The notes under the pieces were generated by a model that was not told the origin of the DNA, did no database searches, and saw nothing but the letters and a program-made list of their open reading frames with translations. A stretch of 60,000 nt of DNA from Apostichopus japonicus. Taxonomy: Eukaryota > Echinodermata > Holothuroidea > Aspidochirotida > Stichopodidae. How positions within the stretch are numbered: position 1 is the first letter of the stretch; each line of letters begins with the position of its first letter. Below, piece after piece: positions 1-28,683 of the stretch. The position numbers and the translations under genes are program-made. The stretch covers positions 21,832,666-21,892,665 of the forward strand of contig NC_092579.1 of NCBI RefSeq assembly GCF_037975245.1. The letters run 5' to 3'.

Positions 1-470
1 AAGCGTGCTTGACCAATTAAACTGACATTTAAATCATTACTTCTTCAATGAGTGTAAAGGGACCACGAAAAAGCTTTGGGCCCCAATCAAGACCAGCACG
101 CCTTGGACCACCTAACCAATAGGTCACAGGAAGTCCAAGAACATTGTAGAACGGTACCATGATGCGTCTTGCCCGGTCCAAAGAGTTCTTGACCAATTTA
201 AATGACCACTAAATCATTACTTCGTTAATGAATGTTAATGGACCTGCAAATATGTTTAGGCCCTTGTGAAGACCAGCACGCCTCGGACCACCCAACCAAT
301 TGGTCTTATGAATTCTAAGGACACTGTTGAAGAGTTCCATAATGCGTCTTACCCGGTCCAAAGAGTATTTGACCAATACAAACGACTAATGCACAATCAT
401 TATACAGTAGATTCATCAATATCTTCTTTTTTGAATTTCAACTCTACGTCTGTACCAGTGTGGTGATACA
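1..470 (-). repeat. Left satellite array, ~180-bp unit, inverted orientation
   Basis: Just over two copies of a ~180-bp unit run in from the left edge. The landmark ttgaccaat recurs at 9, 189 and 369, giving a period of 180. The sequence is the reverse complement of the large array at 3888-6695; both carry the blocks ggtccaaag, gcattatggtac and gggcccaaagc. Similarity to the unit fades after about 390. The array is cut by the window edge, so its full size is unknown. Confidence 0.9.
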
Positions 471-1369
471 AAACAAAAGCAACACCTTTGGCTCGCAAGT
501 TTAATGCTTATTGGTGCTTTACAATCATCAGCATACAAAGTTTCCTTCCCATTCCGGAGAAACACACGCGCACTCTTCTTCTTTTTTTTTTGGGGGGGGG
601 GGAGGGCCCTTAGCGCAACAACATTTTCAGAATGAAGTGATTTCTGTAGACTGGCAACGAACTGAAAACGTTTTTGTTTTAATTATTCGTTTATAGAACT
701 AAATTTTATTTCTTTTATTCATTTCACCCGTCAACCCTTCACATATTTACAGATTCAAAGAACAAAGAAGTGTTCTTGCCTCTCTTCTTGAAAGTGGTTT
801 TGAACGCTTTAACCCCCATCGTAGATTCTGAAAGATTCCACTGCTACATTGTAGAGCTGACCATGGAGCTATAAACAGACAATCAGTCATCTCGGGTCAA
901 GCGGAGATAAACTGACTTTAATAGTTTATTTAGCAAAATAGTCTTCAAGTGAAATAGGTCTACCCAGACATATATTTTATGCCGAAATCCCTTTCTGATT
1001 TATTTATGATCTCCATTAGCCATAGTTGGTAATGAACCATCCAAGTTACCCTATAGTGCCAATCTATGCATTTTGATTTTATCGTGTTCCCATGCATGTG
1101 CTTGTTCTTTCTCTTAGCGATTTTTCAATAGAAAGTTTCTATTGGAGTGTAGAAGGCAAATCCACCATAAAAAGTCTCACTGGGTTTATTCCAACTAAAC
1201 ATAGACCAGAGTTAGTGTGACTTTTTAGTTGATTTCCTTTCATTCAGTTCTACCTAATTATTAAGTATAACGTTCATAATCTAGCCAAGGACGTCGCTAG
1301 TGGGGGTGTGGGGTGTCTCATCCCCCCCCCCCCAATCTTGGTAAAACTGACGAAAGTTGGAAAATTTTT

Positions 1370-1400
1370 GTGCGACAGTCGGAATTTCCGACTGTCGCAC
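1370..1400. repeat. Perfect 15-bp-arm palindrome
   Basis: gtgcgacagtcggaa (1370-1384) is followed by one central t and then its exact reverse complement (1386-1400). It lies inside the hAT-like element close to its left end. Related cgaattttt/ccgact blocks continue to about 1435. Confidence 0.9.
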
Positions 1401-1794
1401 TCGAATTTTTCCGACTGGCGCTCTCGAATTTTCAAATATTCTTGTAGTGACCTAAAATTTTCGGTCAAAATTGACCTTGAATCAGTCATATTTGCTACGA
1501 TTTCCTTGTCACAATGAGAAATTGTATGTCGCGATCTCTATACTCCACCATACAAAACTTCGTATGATTTTGAATACTCTAAAAAAAAATGCCTAATAGA
1601 ACTTCTGCACAACATATACTATTAAAACGCTCAATGCTAATCTACGGAAGCTTAAAAATTCCATCAACATAAGAAAAACTTTGCCCCATAAGGTGAAATT
1701 TTTCTGTAAATTGTTTAGATAACAAGATAAAATGTTATCAAAAAACAGAAAAATGTTACATTGCTTACTTGCTTTAAATGAGTAATTGAACAAT

Positions 1795-2110
1795 TTTGTG
1801 AAAAATGTTTAATTGAAAACTAATCAAATCTCGTCAATTAGTCACTTTTTGCTGCAAAATGTTCATTTGTTTACTTCATTCCATAAGAACAATTGAATAA
1901 CTTTTCTGAGAAATGTTTAATTGACAACTTATCTTATCTCGTCAATTGGACATTTTTGGCAAAATGTTCAATTGTTTACTTCATTCCAATTGAGCAATTG
2001 AAAAAATTTCTGCAAAATGTTTATTTGACAACTTATCGTATAACGTCAACTCAACATTTTTCTGCAAAATGTTTAATTGTTCACATCATTCCAAATGCTC
2101 AGTTGGAATG
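1795..2110. repeat. Three-copy tandem repeat of ~105 bp
   Basis: Blocks resembling aaaatgtttaattgacaac recur near 1803, 1911 and 2016, each followed by a tcgtcaa block and a ttcactt/ttacttcattc block. The copies are diverged. They form the core of the 1286-2590 element. Confidence 0.75.
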
Positions 2111-3508
2111 AAGTGAACAATGTTTTTTTTTATTCATGTGAGTGATAAATAGCCCCACCCCACCCCCAAGAAAATAATATTAAGCCCGCTAGGAAAAAGC
2201 ACTGTATTTTTGAGTAATTCACTATGTCGTCGAATATAATTTTCGAAAAAAAGTTTCCCCTTTGTTACATTAACATAGCTTTTTTAGTCAGTAGTCTATG
2301 TAGCTTATCAAGCAGATAACTTGTACTCAGTTGCTTACTCGCTTAACCAGAGTGATTGATAAGTTTGTAAAGTGAGGGCCAGTGGTACAAATGTACCGAG
2401 AAAAGTTTGGAACAAAAGTGCAGTCGCGAAAGATAGGGTGTCTGACTGACACTGACCGTATCGTTGACGAGTATAGTGCGGGGGGGGGGGGGGGTACAAG
2501 GCAGCAGTCGGAATTTTCTGGCTCCAAAACCCATCCAGTTGGAATTTCAGCCACTAAACCCCCAATCATCATGCATTAGCTACGTCCCTGTATCTAGCTA
2601 TACAAAGTTTACACAATACACAAAACACATTCAATCCATTAGCAAAAGTGCTAGATTTAAGGTCAATTTCGCGTTTGTTAATTTAAGTCAAAAATACACT
2701 TTCTAATCACTTACAATTGTATTTAATGTATTAATTCTTCGGTAAATATCAATTAGGCTATATGCTGAGTCAATTATGGAAGTATAGAAGTCAAGAGAAA
2801 TATTACATGCTTAATATCCACCCCCCCCCCACCACTCCCCATTTATTCTCTGATTGGATTGAAATGTACTTGCAGAAGAAAAATTTTCATGCCAAATTAC
2901 TTTAATCTGGTAGAATTGATACACTTTTACCAATCTATGTGCAAAGATGTTCCATACACTATTACTCAATACTTCATGAGATAAATTTGAAGGAGCGGAA
3001 TAAAGGACCATGCGTTCTGATTGTAATTGAATGATTCATTCAGGATGTTTCCTAGAAGTTTTCTCTCGTAAAAGAGCGCTTGAACATTAGGCTCGAACTA
3101 ATTGATACCGATGTACGAGCTGACTGCCTACCGTCATTTAACGTCCATGGAATACCTTTAAAAGGCTGAGAGTTCATATTTATCATAGCGTGATTGCTCC
3201 CTTGCGTCGAACCATTAAAATTGATAGATAACTGAAATAATCTGCAGCATGTTGACAGTTTAACTGCTTTTTTGCATTTGTATTCCCAAATGAATGAAAT
3301 ATCGGAATATCTTTCCTACTACGAATGTCTCTGACCCACGTTAGGAGAGTTAAAGTGATATTGTTCAATGTTTGAACGTTACTGCATGTACCATTAATTC
3401 ATGGACCATGGTACTTGGTAGGCCTATATATATAGGGGATGGTTTATTTCTTTGATTGTTTCTCCGGCTGTATGCTTCATAAGCTTCATTGGGCTATCAT
3501 GACAGTGC

Positions 3509-3557
3509 AAGCCTGCTACAAGCCTGCTACAGCCTTGCTACGGCCTTGCTACAGCCA
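3509..3557. repeat. Short GCCTTGCTAC-type tandem repeat
   Basis: Four imperfect copies of a 10-12-bp unit run head to tail: gcctgctacaa, gcctgctaca, gccttgctacg, gccttgctaca. No function is suggested. Confidence 0.8.
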
Positions 3558-3887
3558 TAGAAAGATGCTGTCGCTTTATGCCATCGTGTTCAAATATCTG
3601 CCACATTGCAATTTTTCCCTTTTGATTAGGCTGAAATTTCGTAAGTGATTTGAGTAAGTTAAAGTGTTATATGCTAACATATCGATGAATTCGGAAGTCA
3701 TTTAGAGGCTTTTTTAAATTGTAAAAACTTTCCGACAGAATTTGGCCATGTATATAGACATTCTGCCATTAATTGGAATGCACTTAAAACGAGTTCTCTC
3801 TTTTTCATTCCTTGAGGGTCCCAAGTGCAATTTGTAATGCTAACGGTTGACACTAAACGCACGATACATAACATATGAGATGGACAC

Positions 3888-6695
3888 TCATTTAAGAAGT
3901 GATGATGTAGTGGTCATTTAAATTGGTCAAGCACACTTTGGACCTGGCAAGACGTATTATGGTACTCTTCTACACTGTCTTAAAAAATCATATGACCCAT
4001 CGGTTAGGTGGTCCAAGGCGTTCTGGTCTGGATTAGGGCCCAAAGCTTTTTCGTGGTCCCTTTTCACTCATTAAAGAAGCAATGATTTAGTGGTCATTTA
4101 AATTGGTCAAGCACGCTTTGGACCGGGCGAGACGCATTATGGTACCCTTCTACAATGTCCTTAGAGTTCATGTTAACCATCGGTTTGGTGGTCCAAAGCG
4201 TGCTGCATGGATTAGGGCCCAAAGCTTTTTCGTGGTCCCGTTACACTCGATGATGAAGTAATGATTTAGTGGTCATTTTAATTGGTCAAGCACGCTTTGG
4301 ACCGGGCAAGACGCATTATGGTACTCTTTTACAATGTCCTTAGAGTACATGTTACCCATTGGTTAGGTGGTCCAAAGCGTGCTGCATGGATTAGGGCCCA
4401 AAGCTTTTTCATGGTCAAATTACACTCATTAAAGAAGTAATGATTTAGTGGTCATTTAAATTGGTCAAGCACTCTTTGGACCGGGCAAGACGCATTATGG
4501 TACTCTTTTACAATGTCCTTAGAGTACATGTTACCCATTGGTTAGGTGGTCCAAAGCGTGCTGCATGGATTAGGGCCCAAAGCTTTTTCATGGTCCAATT
4601 ACACTCATTGAAGAAGTAATGATTTAGTGGTCATTTAAATTGGTCAAGCACTCTTTGGACCGGGCAAGACGCATTATGGTACTCTTCTACAATGTCCTTA
4701 GAGTTTATATTACCCATTGGTTAGGTGGTCCAAAGCGTGCTGCATGGATTAGGGCCCAAAGCTTTTCGTGGTCCCGTTTCACTCATTAAAGAAGTAATGA
4801 TTTAGTGGTCATTTTAATTGGTCAAGCACGCTTTGGACCGGGCAAGACGCATTATGGTACTCTTCTACAATGTCCTTAGAGTTCATGTTAACCATCGGTT
4901 TGGTGGTCCAAAGCGTGCTGCATGGATTAGGGCCCAAAGCTTTTTCGTGGTCCCGTTACACTCGATGATGAAGTAATGATTTAATGGTCAGTTTAATTGG
5001 TCAAGCACGCTTTGGACCGGGCAAGACGCATTATGGTACTCTTCTACAATGTCCTTAGAGTTCATGTTAACCATCGGTTTGGTGGTCCAAAGCGTGCTGC
5101 ATGGATTAGGGCCCAAAGCTTTTTCGTGGTCCCGTTACACTCGATGATGAAGTAATGATTTCATGGTCAGTTTAATTGGTCAAGCACGCTTTGGACCGGG
5201 CAAGACGCATTATGGTACTCTTCTACAATGTCCTTAGAGTTAATGTTACCCATTGGTTAGGTGGTCCAAGGCGTGCTGCATGGATTAGGGCCCAAAGCTT
5301 TTTCGTGGTCCCGTTACACTCATAGAAGAAGTAATGATTTAATGGTCATTTAAATTGGTCAAGCACTCTTTGGACCGGGCAAGACGCATTATGGTACTCT
5401 TCTACAATGTCCTTAGAGTTTATATTACCCATTGGTTAGGTGGTCCAAAGCGTGCTGCATGGATTAGGGCCCAAAGCTTTTCGTGGTCCCGTTTCACTCA
5501 TTAAAGAAGTAATGATTTAGTGGTCATTTTAATTGGTCAAGCACGCTTTGGACCGGGCAAGACGCATTATGGTACTCTTCTACAATGTCCTTAGAGTTAA
5601 TGTTACCCATTGGTTAGGTGGTCCAAGGCGTGCTGCATGGATTAGGGCCCAAAGCTTTTTCGTGGTCCCGTTACACTCGATGATGAAGTAATGATTTAAT
5701 GGTCAGTTTAATTGGTCAAGCACGCTTTGGACCGGGCAAGACGCATTATGGTACTCTTTTACAAAGTCCTTAGAGTACATGTTACCCATTGGTTAGGTGG
5801 TCCAAAGCGTGCTGCATGGATAAGGGCCCAAAGCTTTTTCATGGTCCAATTACACTCATTAAAGAAGTAATGATTTAGTGGTCATTTAAATTGGTCAAGC
5901 ACTCTTTGGACCGGGCAAGACGCATTATGGTACTCTTCTACAATGTCCTTAGAGTACATGTTACCCATCGGTTTGGTGGTCCAAAGCGTGCTGCATGGAT
6001 TAGGGCCCAAAGCTTTTTCGTGGTCCCGTTACACTCGATGATGAAGTAATGATTTCATGGTCAGTTTAATTGGTCAAGCACGCTTTGGACCGGGCAAGAC
6101 GCATTATGGTACTCTTCTACAATGTCCTTAGAGTTAATGTTACTCATTGGTTAGGTGGTCCAAGGCGTGCTGCATGGATTAGGGCCCAAAGCTTTTTCGT
6201 GGTCCCGTTACACTCATAGAAGAAGTAATGATTTAATGGTCATTTAAATTGGTCAAGCACTCTTTGGACCGGGCAAGACGCATTATGTTACCCTTCTACA
6301 AGGTCCTCAGACTTCCCATGACCCATTGGTTGGGCGGTCCAAGGCGTGCTGGATTTGATTAGGGCCCAAATGTTTTTATTTCAGTTCCCGTTACATTTAT
6401 TTAAAAAAAATGTTGATTTAATGGTCATTTTAATTGGTCAAGCACTCTTTGGACCGGGCAAGACGCATTATGGTATCCTTCTACAATGTGTTAAGAATTC
6501 ATATGACCCATTGGTAAGGTGGTCCAAGGCGTGCTAGTCTTGATTAGGGCGTAAAGTAATTTTTTTACATTAATTTAAGAGCTGATGAAGTACTGGTCAT
6601 TTTAGTTGGTCAAAAACTATTTGGACCGGGCAAGATGCATTATGGTACCCTTCTACATAGTTATTAGAGTTCATATGACCCATGGGCCATAGATA
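3888..6695 (+). repeat. Main satellite array, ~179-bp unit, ~16 copies
   Basis: The landmark ggtcaag recurs at 3925, 4105, 4284, 4463, 4642, 4820, 4999, 5178, 5357, 5535, 5714, 5893, 6072, 6251, 6435 and 6608, mostly 178-180 bp apart. The central copies are nearly identical; the first and the last two or three are diverged, the usual picture of an array homogenised by unequal exchange. Many units contain AGCACGCTTTGGACC followed about 70 bp later by its exact reverse complement, so one unit can form a hairpin. Other copies carry AGCACTC and lose pairing at one position. Short frames inside are by-products of the repeat. Confidence 0.97.
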
Positions 6696-8013
6696 AACCT
6701 CTTTCCACGACCATATGTTGAACATCTTGTAAGAAAGCTTTTGTCTTGCCAGAGGTGTTACGTCGATACCATTGTCGAATACGTAACTGAATCGGTAGCA
6801 GTTACTCATTCGCGAATGTCGAACGAGGAACGGGGAATAAGTATCTAACTTCACACCGGTCGAACGGTGACGCAATTTCAAGCTCGTATTCATTTTGCAT
6901 TGTCAACAAATATGACTGTGCTTGTGAACAGCAGGATTAGTTGTAGTACTGTGTGCCTAACTAGCTAGTAAAGTAGTGATCGTTAGTCTACAGCTTGCCT
7001 CCCTGGCGTTTCTGGAGACAAAATTGCAGCCATTTTCATACGTATTGGAAACGCGTCTGGTATGAGTGATTTGTTTAACTTTCAACTTTACATCAGTGTA
7101 TACCAGGACCTCAGTTAGGCCTAATGGCTATAGACTCCCTATGGGGTAATGTAGTTAACGCGTAGGCTAACTTAATTAGGTCCTACTTAGGGCCAACCCT
7201 AGCCTAGGTTCATAATCATACTTCACAGGCCACCTGGATGAGGTCCAGGACGCGTTAAATAATATGTCAGCAGTTAGGTCTAGCCAACCGTTAACAACAC
7301 CTGTAGTATAACAATTATTAACATCTAACAAGACCTCAGACTATATTTGAATTACTTAACCAATCGCAATCATTTTATAGTAATTCGTAGGGAGTGGTAT
7401 GGAGCATGAGGAGAGGGATGGATATTGTGATAATTGCTTTTGCGTTTAATTCAAGTCAGGTATATACCTAACTTAGTTGAAGAATTTCACAGATCAAACT
7501 CAGAAAAAACACTATTTGTGCATGGGGCTAGGGGGGCGGTGGTGGAGGGGGATTACATGTCATCCAGGGGAGGGGTGGTTTCTCTACTTTGGGAAAGTTT
7601 GAGGAAATGGAGGGTGAGTAGATGTAACATGGTGCTTCATTTTGTTTTTGTTTAGATTGTACCACACATACATATTATGCACTGTGCAACAGGCCTTTTT
7701 GGTAACATTCTGCCTGTGCGAATGGGTTGGGGAGGGGGAGCTGATCCACCAATTTTATTTTTGTGGGGCTTAAGACTCCCCCCCTCCCCCAGAAGTATAC
7801 ATGGTTGCGCCCTAAGTCTACACCACTCAGTGTGGTTCACTGTTGAAATGACTATTTAAGGACCTATAGTAATCATAATTTGTAATCATAACATTTCACA
7901 AATTTTCCATAACTTTTCAAACAAATTTTCCATAACCATCCTGTGTGTTTAAGATTTATTAAGTTTGATACTGATGGCAATATTGGTACTTGTTTTCTCT
8001 TTTTTATTTCCAG
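6696..8013. other. 5' flank of SLC38A10; no confident gene
   Basis: Sequence to the right of the satellite is unique in appearance. A 98-codon open frame on the - strand (6893-6597) starts in CpG-richer DNA, but its last third runs into satellite sequence. I recognise no domain in it and do not call it a gene. G-rich stretches lie near 7530-7620 and 7725-7740. A possible noncoding first exon is listed separately. Confidence 0.55.
6960..7059 (+). promoter_or_regulatory. Possible promoter-proximal noncoding first exon of SLC38A10
   Basis: The coding sequence begins at 8684 just after an acceptor-like sequence (ag at 8662 or 8669), so a noncoding exon upstream is expected. A stretch with a good donor (gtatgagt, from 7060) lies here. 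It contains gcagccatttt, one mismatch from the YY1-type motif common near animal transcription starts. No TATA box is evident. This is inference from position and two short motifs only. Confidence 0.25.
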
Positions 8014-8105
8014 CTGATGTACTTACAAGTGCCAAAGTTCCAACTAGGGAAAAGAAAAGGAAAAGGATACTTCTCAAGGGGAAGACTTCACAGCTCCCAG
8101 AATAA
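8014..8105 (+). CDS. Orphan terminal-exon-like segment
   Basis: A strong acceptor (pyrimidine tract tctcttttttatttccag ending at 8013) is followed by a phase-1 open frame of about 30 codons. It contains the basic run EKKRKRILLKGK and ends at TAA 8103-8105, which is nested in an AATAAA motif; a second AATAAA follows about 20 bases on. That is the form of a last coding exon on the + strand. No upstream exon joining it was found, and the basic tail could equally be a relic of a transposase. It may also be an exon of an untranslated leader, or chance. Confidence 0.25.
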
Positions 8106-8683
8106 ACTATTTGCCAAAATAAAAATATTCCAGTTTACAGATTGACTCTCAAGTACAACTTAATATTCCTGTACAAGAAACTGTAGTCTTTGGTACTGTT
8201 CTTTGTTACAGTTAGTCCTAACAGGATCAGTTATAGATGTTTTTAGTAAAAACAACTTTTTACGGTAAAATACAGCTCTACCTTGTACAATTGCCAATAT
8301 CAAAAAATAAAAATTCTTCATCAGTTTTGTAGTTGTTGAAACAATTCTGTTGATACTGATCATAAATCTAGAAAGGTTCAGTTACACAGTTGTAAAACAG
8401 TACAAAATTCAAGCCTTTTCCAGCTCTCAGATTATTTTTTGGTCAGAAAGTACCTTTGTTATAATAAAATTGAACATGGGTCATCTAGACATTTGTTAAT
8501 AAAGAAAGGAGAAAAATCAGGAGGAATCAAATATGAAAATATATCAATTCCTTTTGACGTAGGTTGCAATAATAGTTCAACCTTTTATAGACCAAGAGAA
8601 GTGAGAACAAATACTTGAGGCAGGTTGTTGAAAGAAAAAAGTTTGTATCTTAATTTCTCAAGATCACAGACCAAAGCAACAAA

Positions 8684-27444
<18,761 letters not shown>

Positions 27445-28683
27445 TTATAGAGGAGGAGATTCTGAGCGAAAGAAGAATAGTGGCAGCAATAACAGAGGTG
27501 GTTGCAAAGAGGCTTGAATTCGTCGTGCTGTTACAAGAACTTGCGGGGAGAAGGGGATGGGAGAATGCCAGTGGTAAAGTAAGGCGTTACATTAATAAGT
27601 GAACAACAGGAGGGTGTTGGGTAAAGGGCTGAAAGCGCTGGCCACAAGGAGATTTACTTTTTTTTATTTATATATTTGTCTCATTAAATACAAATCTGTA
27701 TAGTCACCTCCTTAAGACCCTCCTTAAATAATAGATCCCAATCTATAATCTGATATCCATAGGTGATTTTCAGTTTATACCCATTCCCCCTGCTCAATCC
27801 CTTGGTCTTAAGCAAGAGAGGGTCTTAATTCTTCACCCTCCCCACACACCCCCACACCCCCCCCCCACACACCATATATTGGTGGCTGGCTTGTCAATAA
27901 CACAGCAGAGCCATATATATGGCTCTGTAACACAGGAAATCATACAGCCATATCCATTACATTCATTTTCTCAAATTTAATTTTTGTGTAAAAAAAAAAC
28001 ATACTCTGTGGGATAATTGGAGTAGTATTTTACCTTGATTAATTGTTGTGCCCATTTCTGCAGGGAATTTGGTAGGGGCAGGACTGGTAAAGGGAATACA
28101 AATTCCTCCCAACACTATTTGTTACTTAATTTCATCAGACTAATTATTTTTGATTCACGACACTGACTATGAATTGCTATTCTCTAATGAGGAGTATCGC
28201 ACTCTCCAGGGATTTCAATGTTCCTACTTTGTTTTGTTCTCCATCATACTTTCCCTCCTTTTTCCGTCAAAATACCAACCTTTTGGTTAATTTACGCATG
28301 ATTTCAATATGCAGCGATATGCTGTGGGAATATAAACGTCAACCAATCATACAGAAAACTCATTTTTTTTGGGGGTTTGTTTGTGACATCTCTGGTTACA
28401 ATTGAGCATGTATGCAAAAATAAGTATGTTCTCAATAAGATTTCATACAATCGTTCATCCAACATGAACATAAGTAATGTCTGTTACAGTCATAAATTGT
28501 TCCTTCTATTATCCTCCTCCTTTGTTATATTTTCATTCCTACATTTGTCATTTTTGTTTTTCCGTAAGGCCGCACTGGACAGCCCGAGTATTCAAAGGAT
28601 CGTAATGGATTTAGATCTCTTTGGTTCGATTCAGAGTTGTCCAGTTCTGTGTAAACATTATACGTCAGAGTGGCGTAAATAAA
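27445..28683 (+). other. SLC38A10 3' untranslated region (inferred)
   Basis: Sequence after the TAG at 27442-27444 lacks long open frames. An ATTAAA occurs near 27684 and a canonical AATAAA at 28678-28683; either could direct polyadenylation. A 22-bp perfect palindrome, cagagccatat and its mirror, lies at 27906-27927. A C-rich stretch lies at about 27838-27870. Confidence 0.5.
28569..28682 (+). CDS. Candidate alternative last exon of SLC38A10
   Basis: A pyrimidine tract ending gtttttccgtaag (28568) is followed by 37 codons in phase 0, beginning AALDSPSIQRIVMDLDLF and ending in TAA at 28680-28682. The stop overlaps an AATAAA. Phase 0 matches the donor of exon 17 (27066), so splicing past exon 18 would give a different C-terminus. 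Base composition is more coding-like than its surroundings. There is no homology I recognise. Confidence 0.25.
   Translation, partial: AALDSPSIQRIVMDLDLFGSIQSCPVLCKHYTSEWRK

Larger units (their letters stand above)
1286..2590. mobile_element. Nonautonomous hAT-like DNA transposon, 1.3 kb
   Basis: The left end reads CAAGGACGTCGCTAGTG and the reverse complement of the right end reads CAGGGACGTAGCTAATG, 14 of 17 bases matching as terminal inverted repeats. The flanking octamers are aatctagc (1278-1285) and tatctagc (2591-2598), 7 of 8 matching, as expected for an aged 8-bp target-site duplication. An 8-bp duplication with ends starting CAG is typical of the hAT superfamily. No transposase frame is present, so the copy would depend on enzyme supplied elsewhere. 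Inside are a 31-bp palindrome, poly-C and poly-G tracts next to each end, and a three-copy tandem repeat. Confidence 0.7.
471..3887. other. Spacer between the inverted satellite arrays, no gene recognised
   Basis: About 3.4 kb of AT-rich DNA separates the two inverted satellite arrays. It holds the hAT-like element at 1286-2590, poly-G/C runs near 590, 1322, 2480 and 2820, and a short GCCTTGCTAC-type repeat near 3510. All open frames are shorter than about 85 codons, and several read through homopolymer runs. None shows a recognisable domain, so I call no gene here. Confidence 0.7.

Noticed and set aside
3888-6695. Regularly spaced repeats considered as a CRISPR-like array
   Set aside because: The whole ~179-bp unit is repeated without unique spacers, in a eukaryotic intron-rich context; this is a satellite.
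6597-6893. 98-codon - strand frame at the satellite edge
   Set aside because: The C-terminal third is satellite sequence and the rest has no recognisable motif. The CpG-richer DNA may instead reflect a promoter area.
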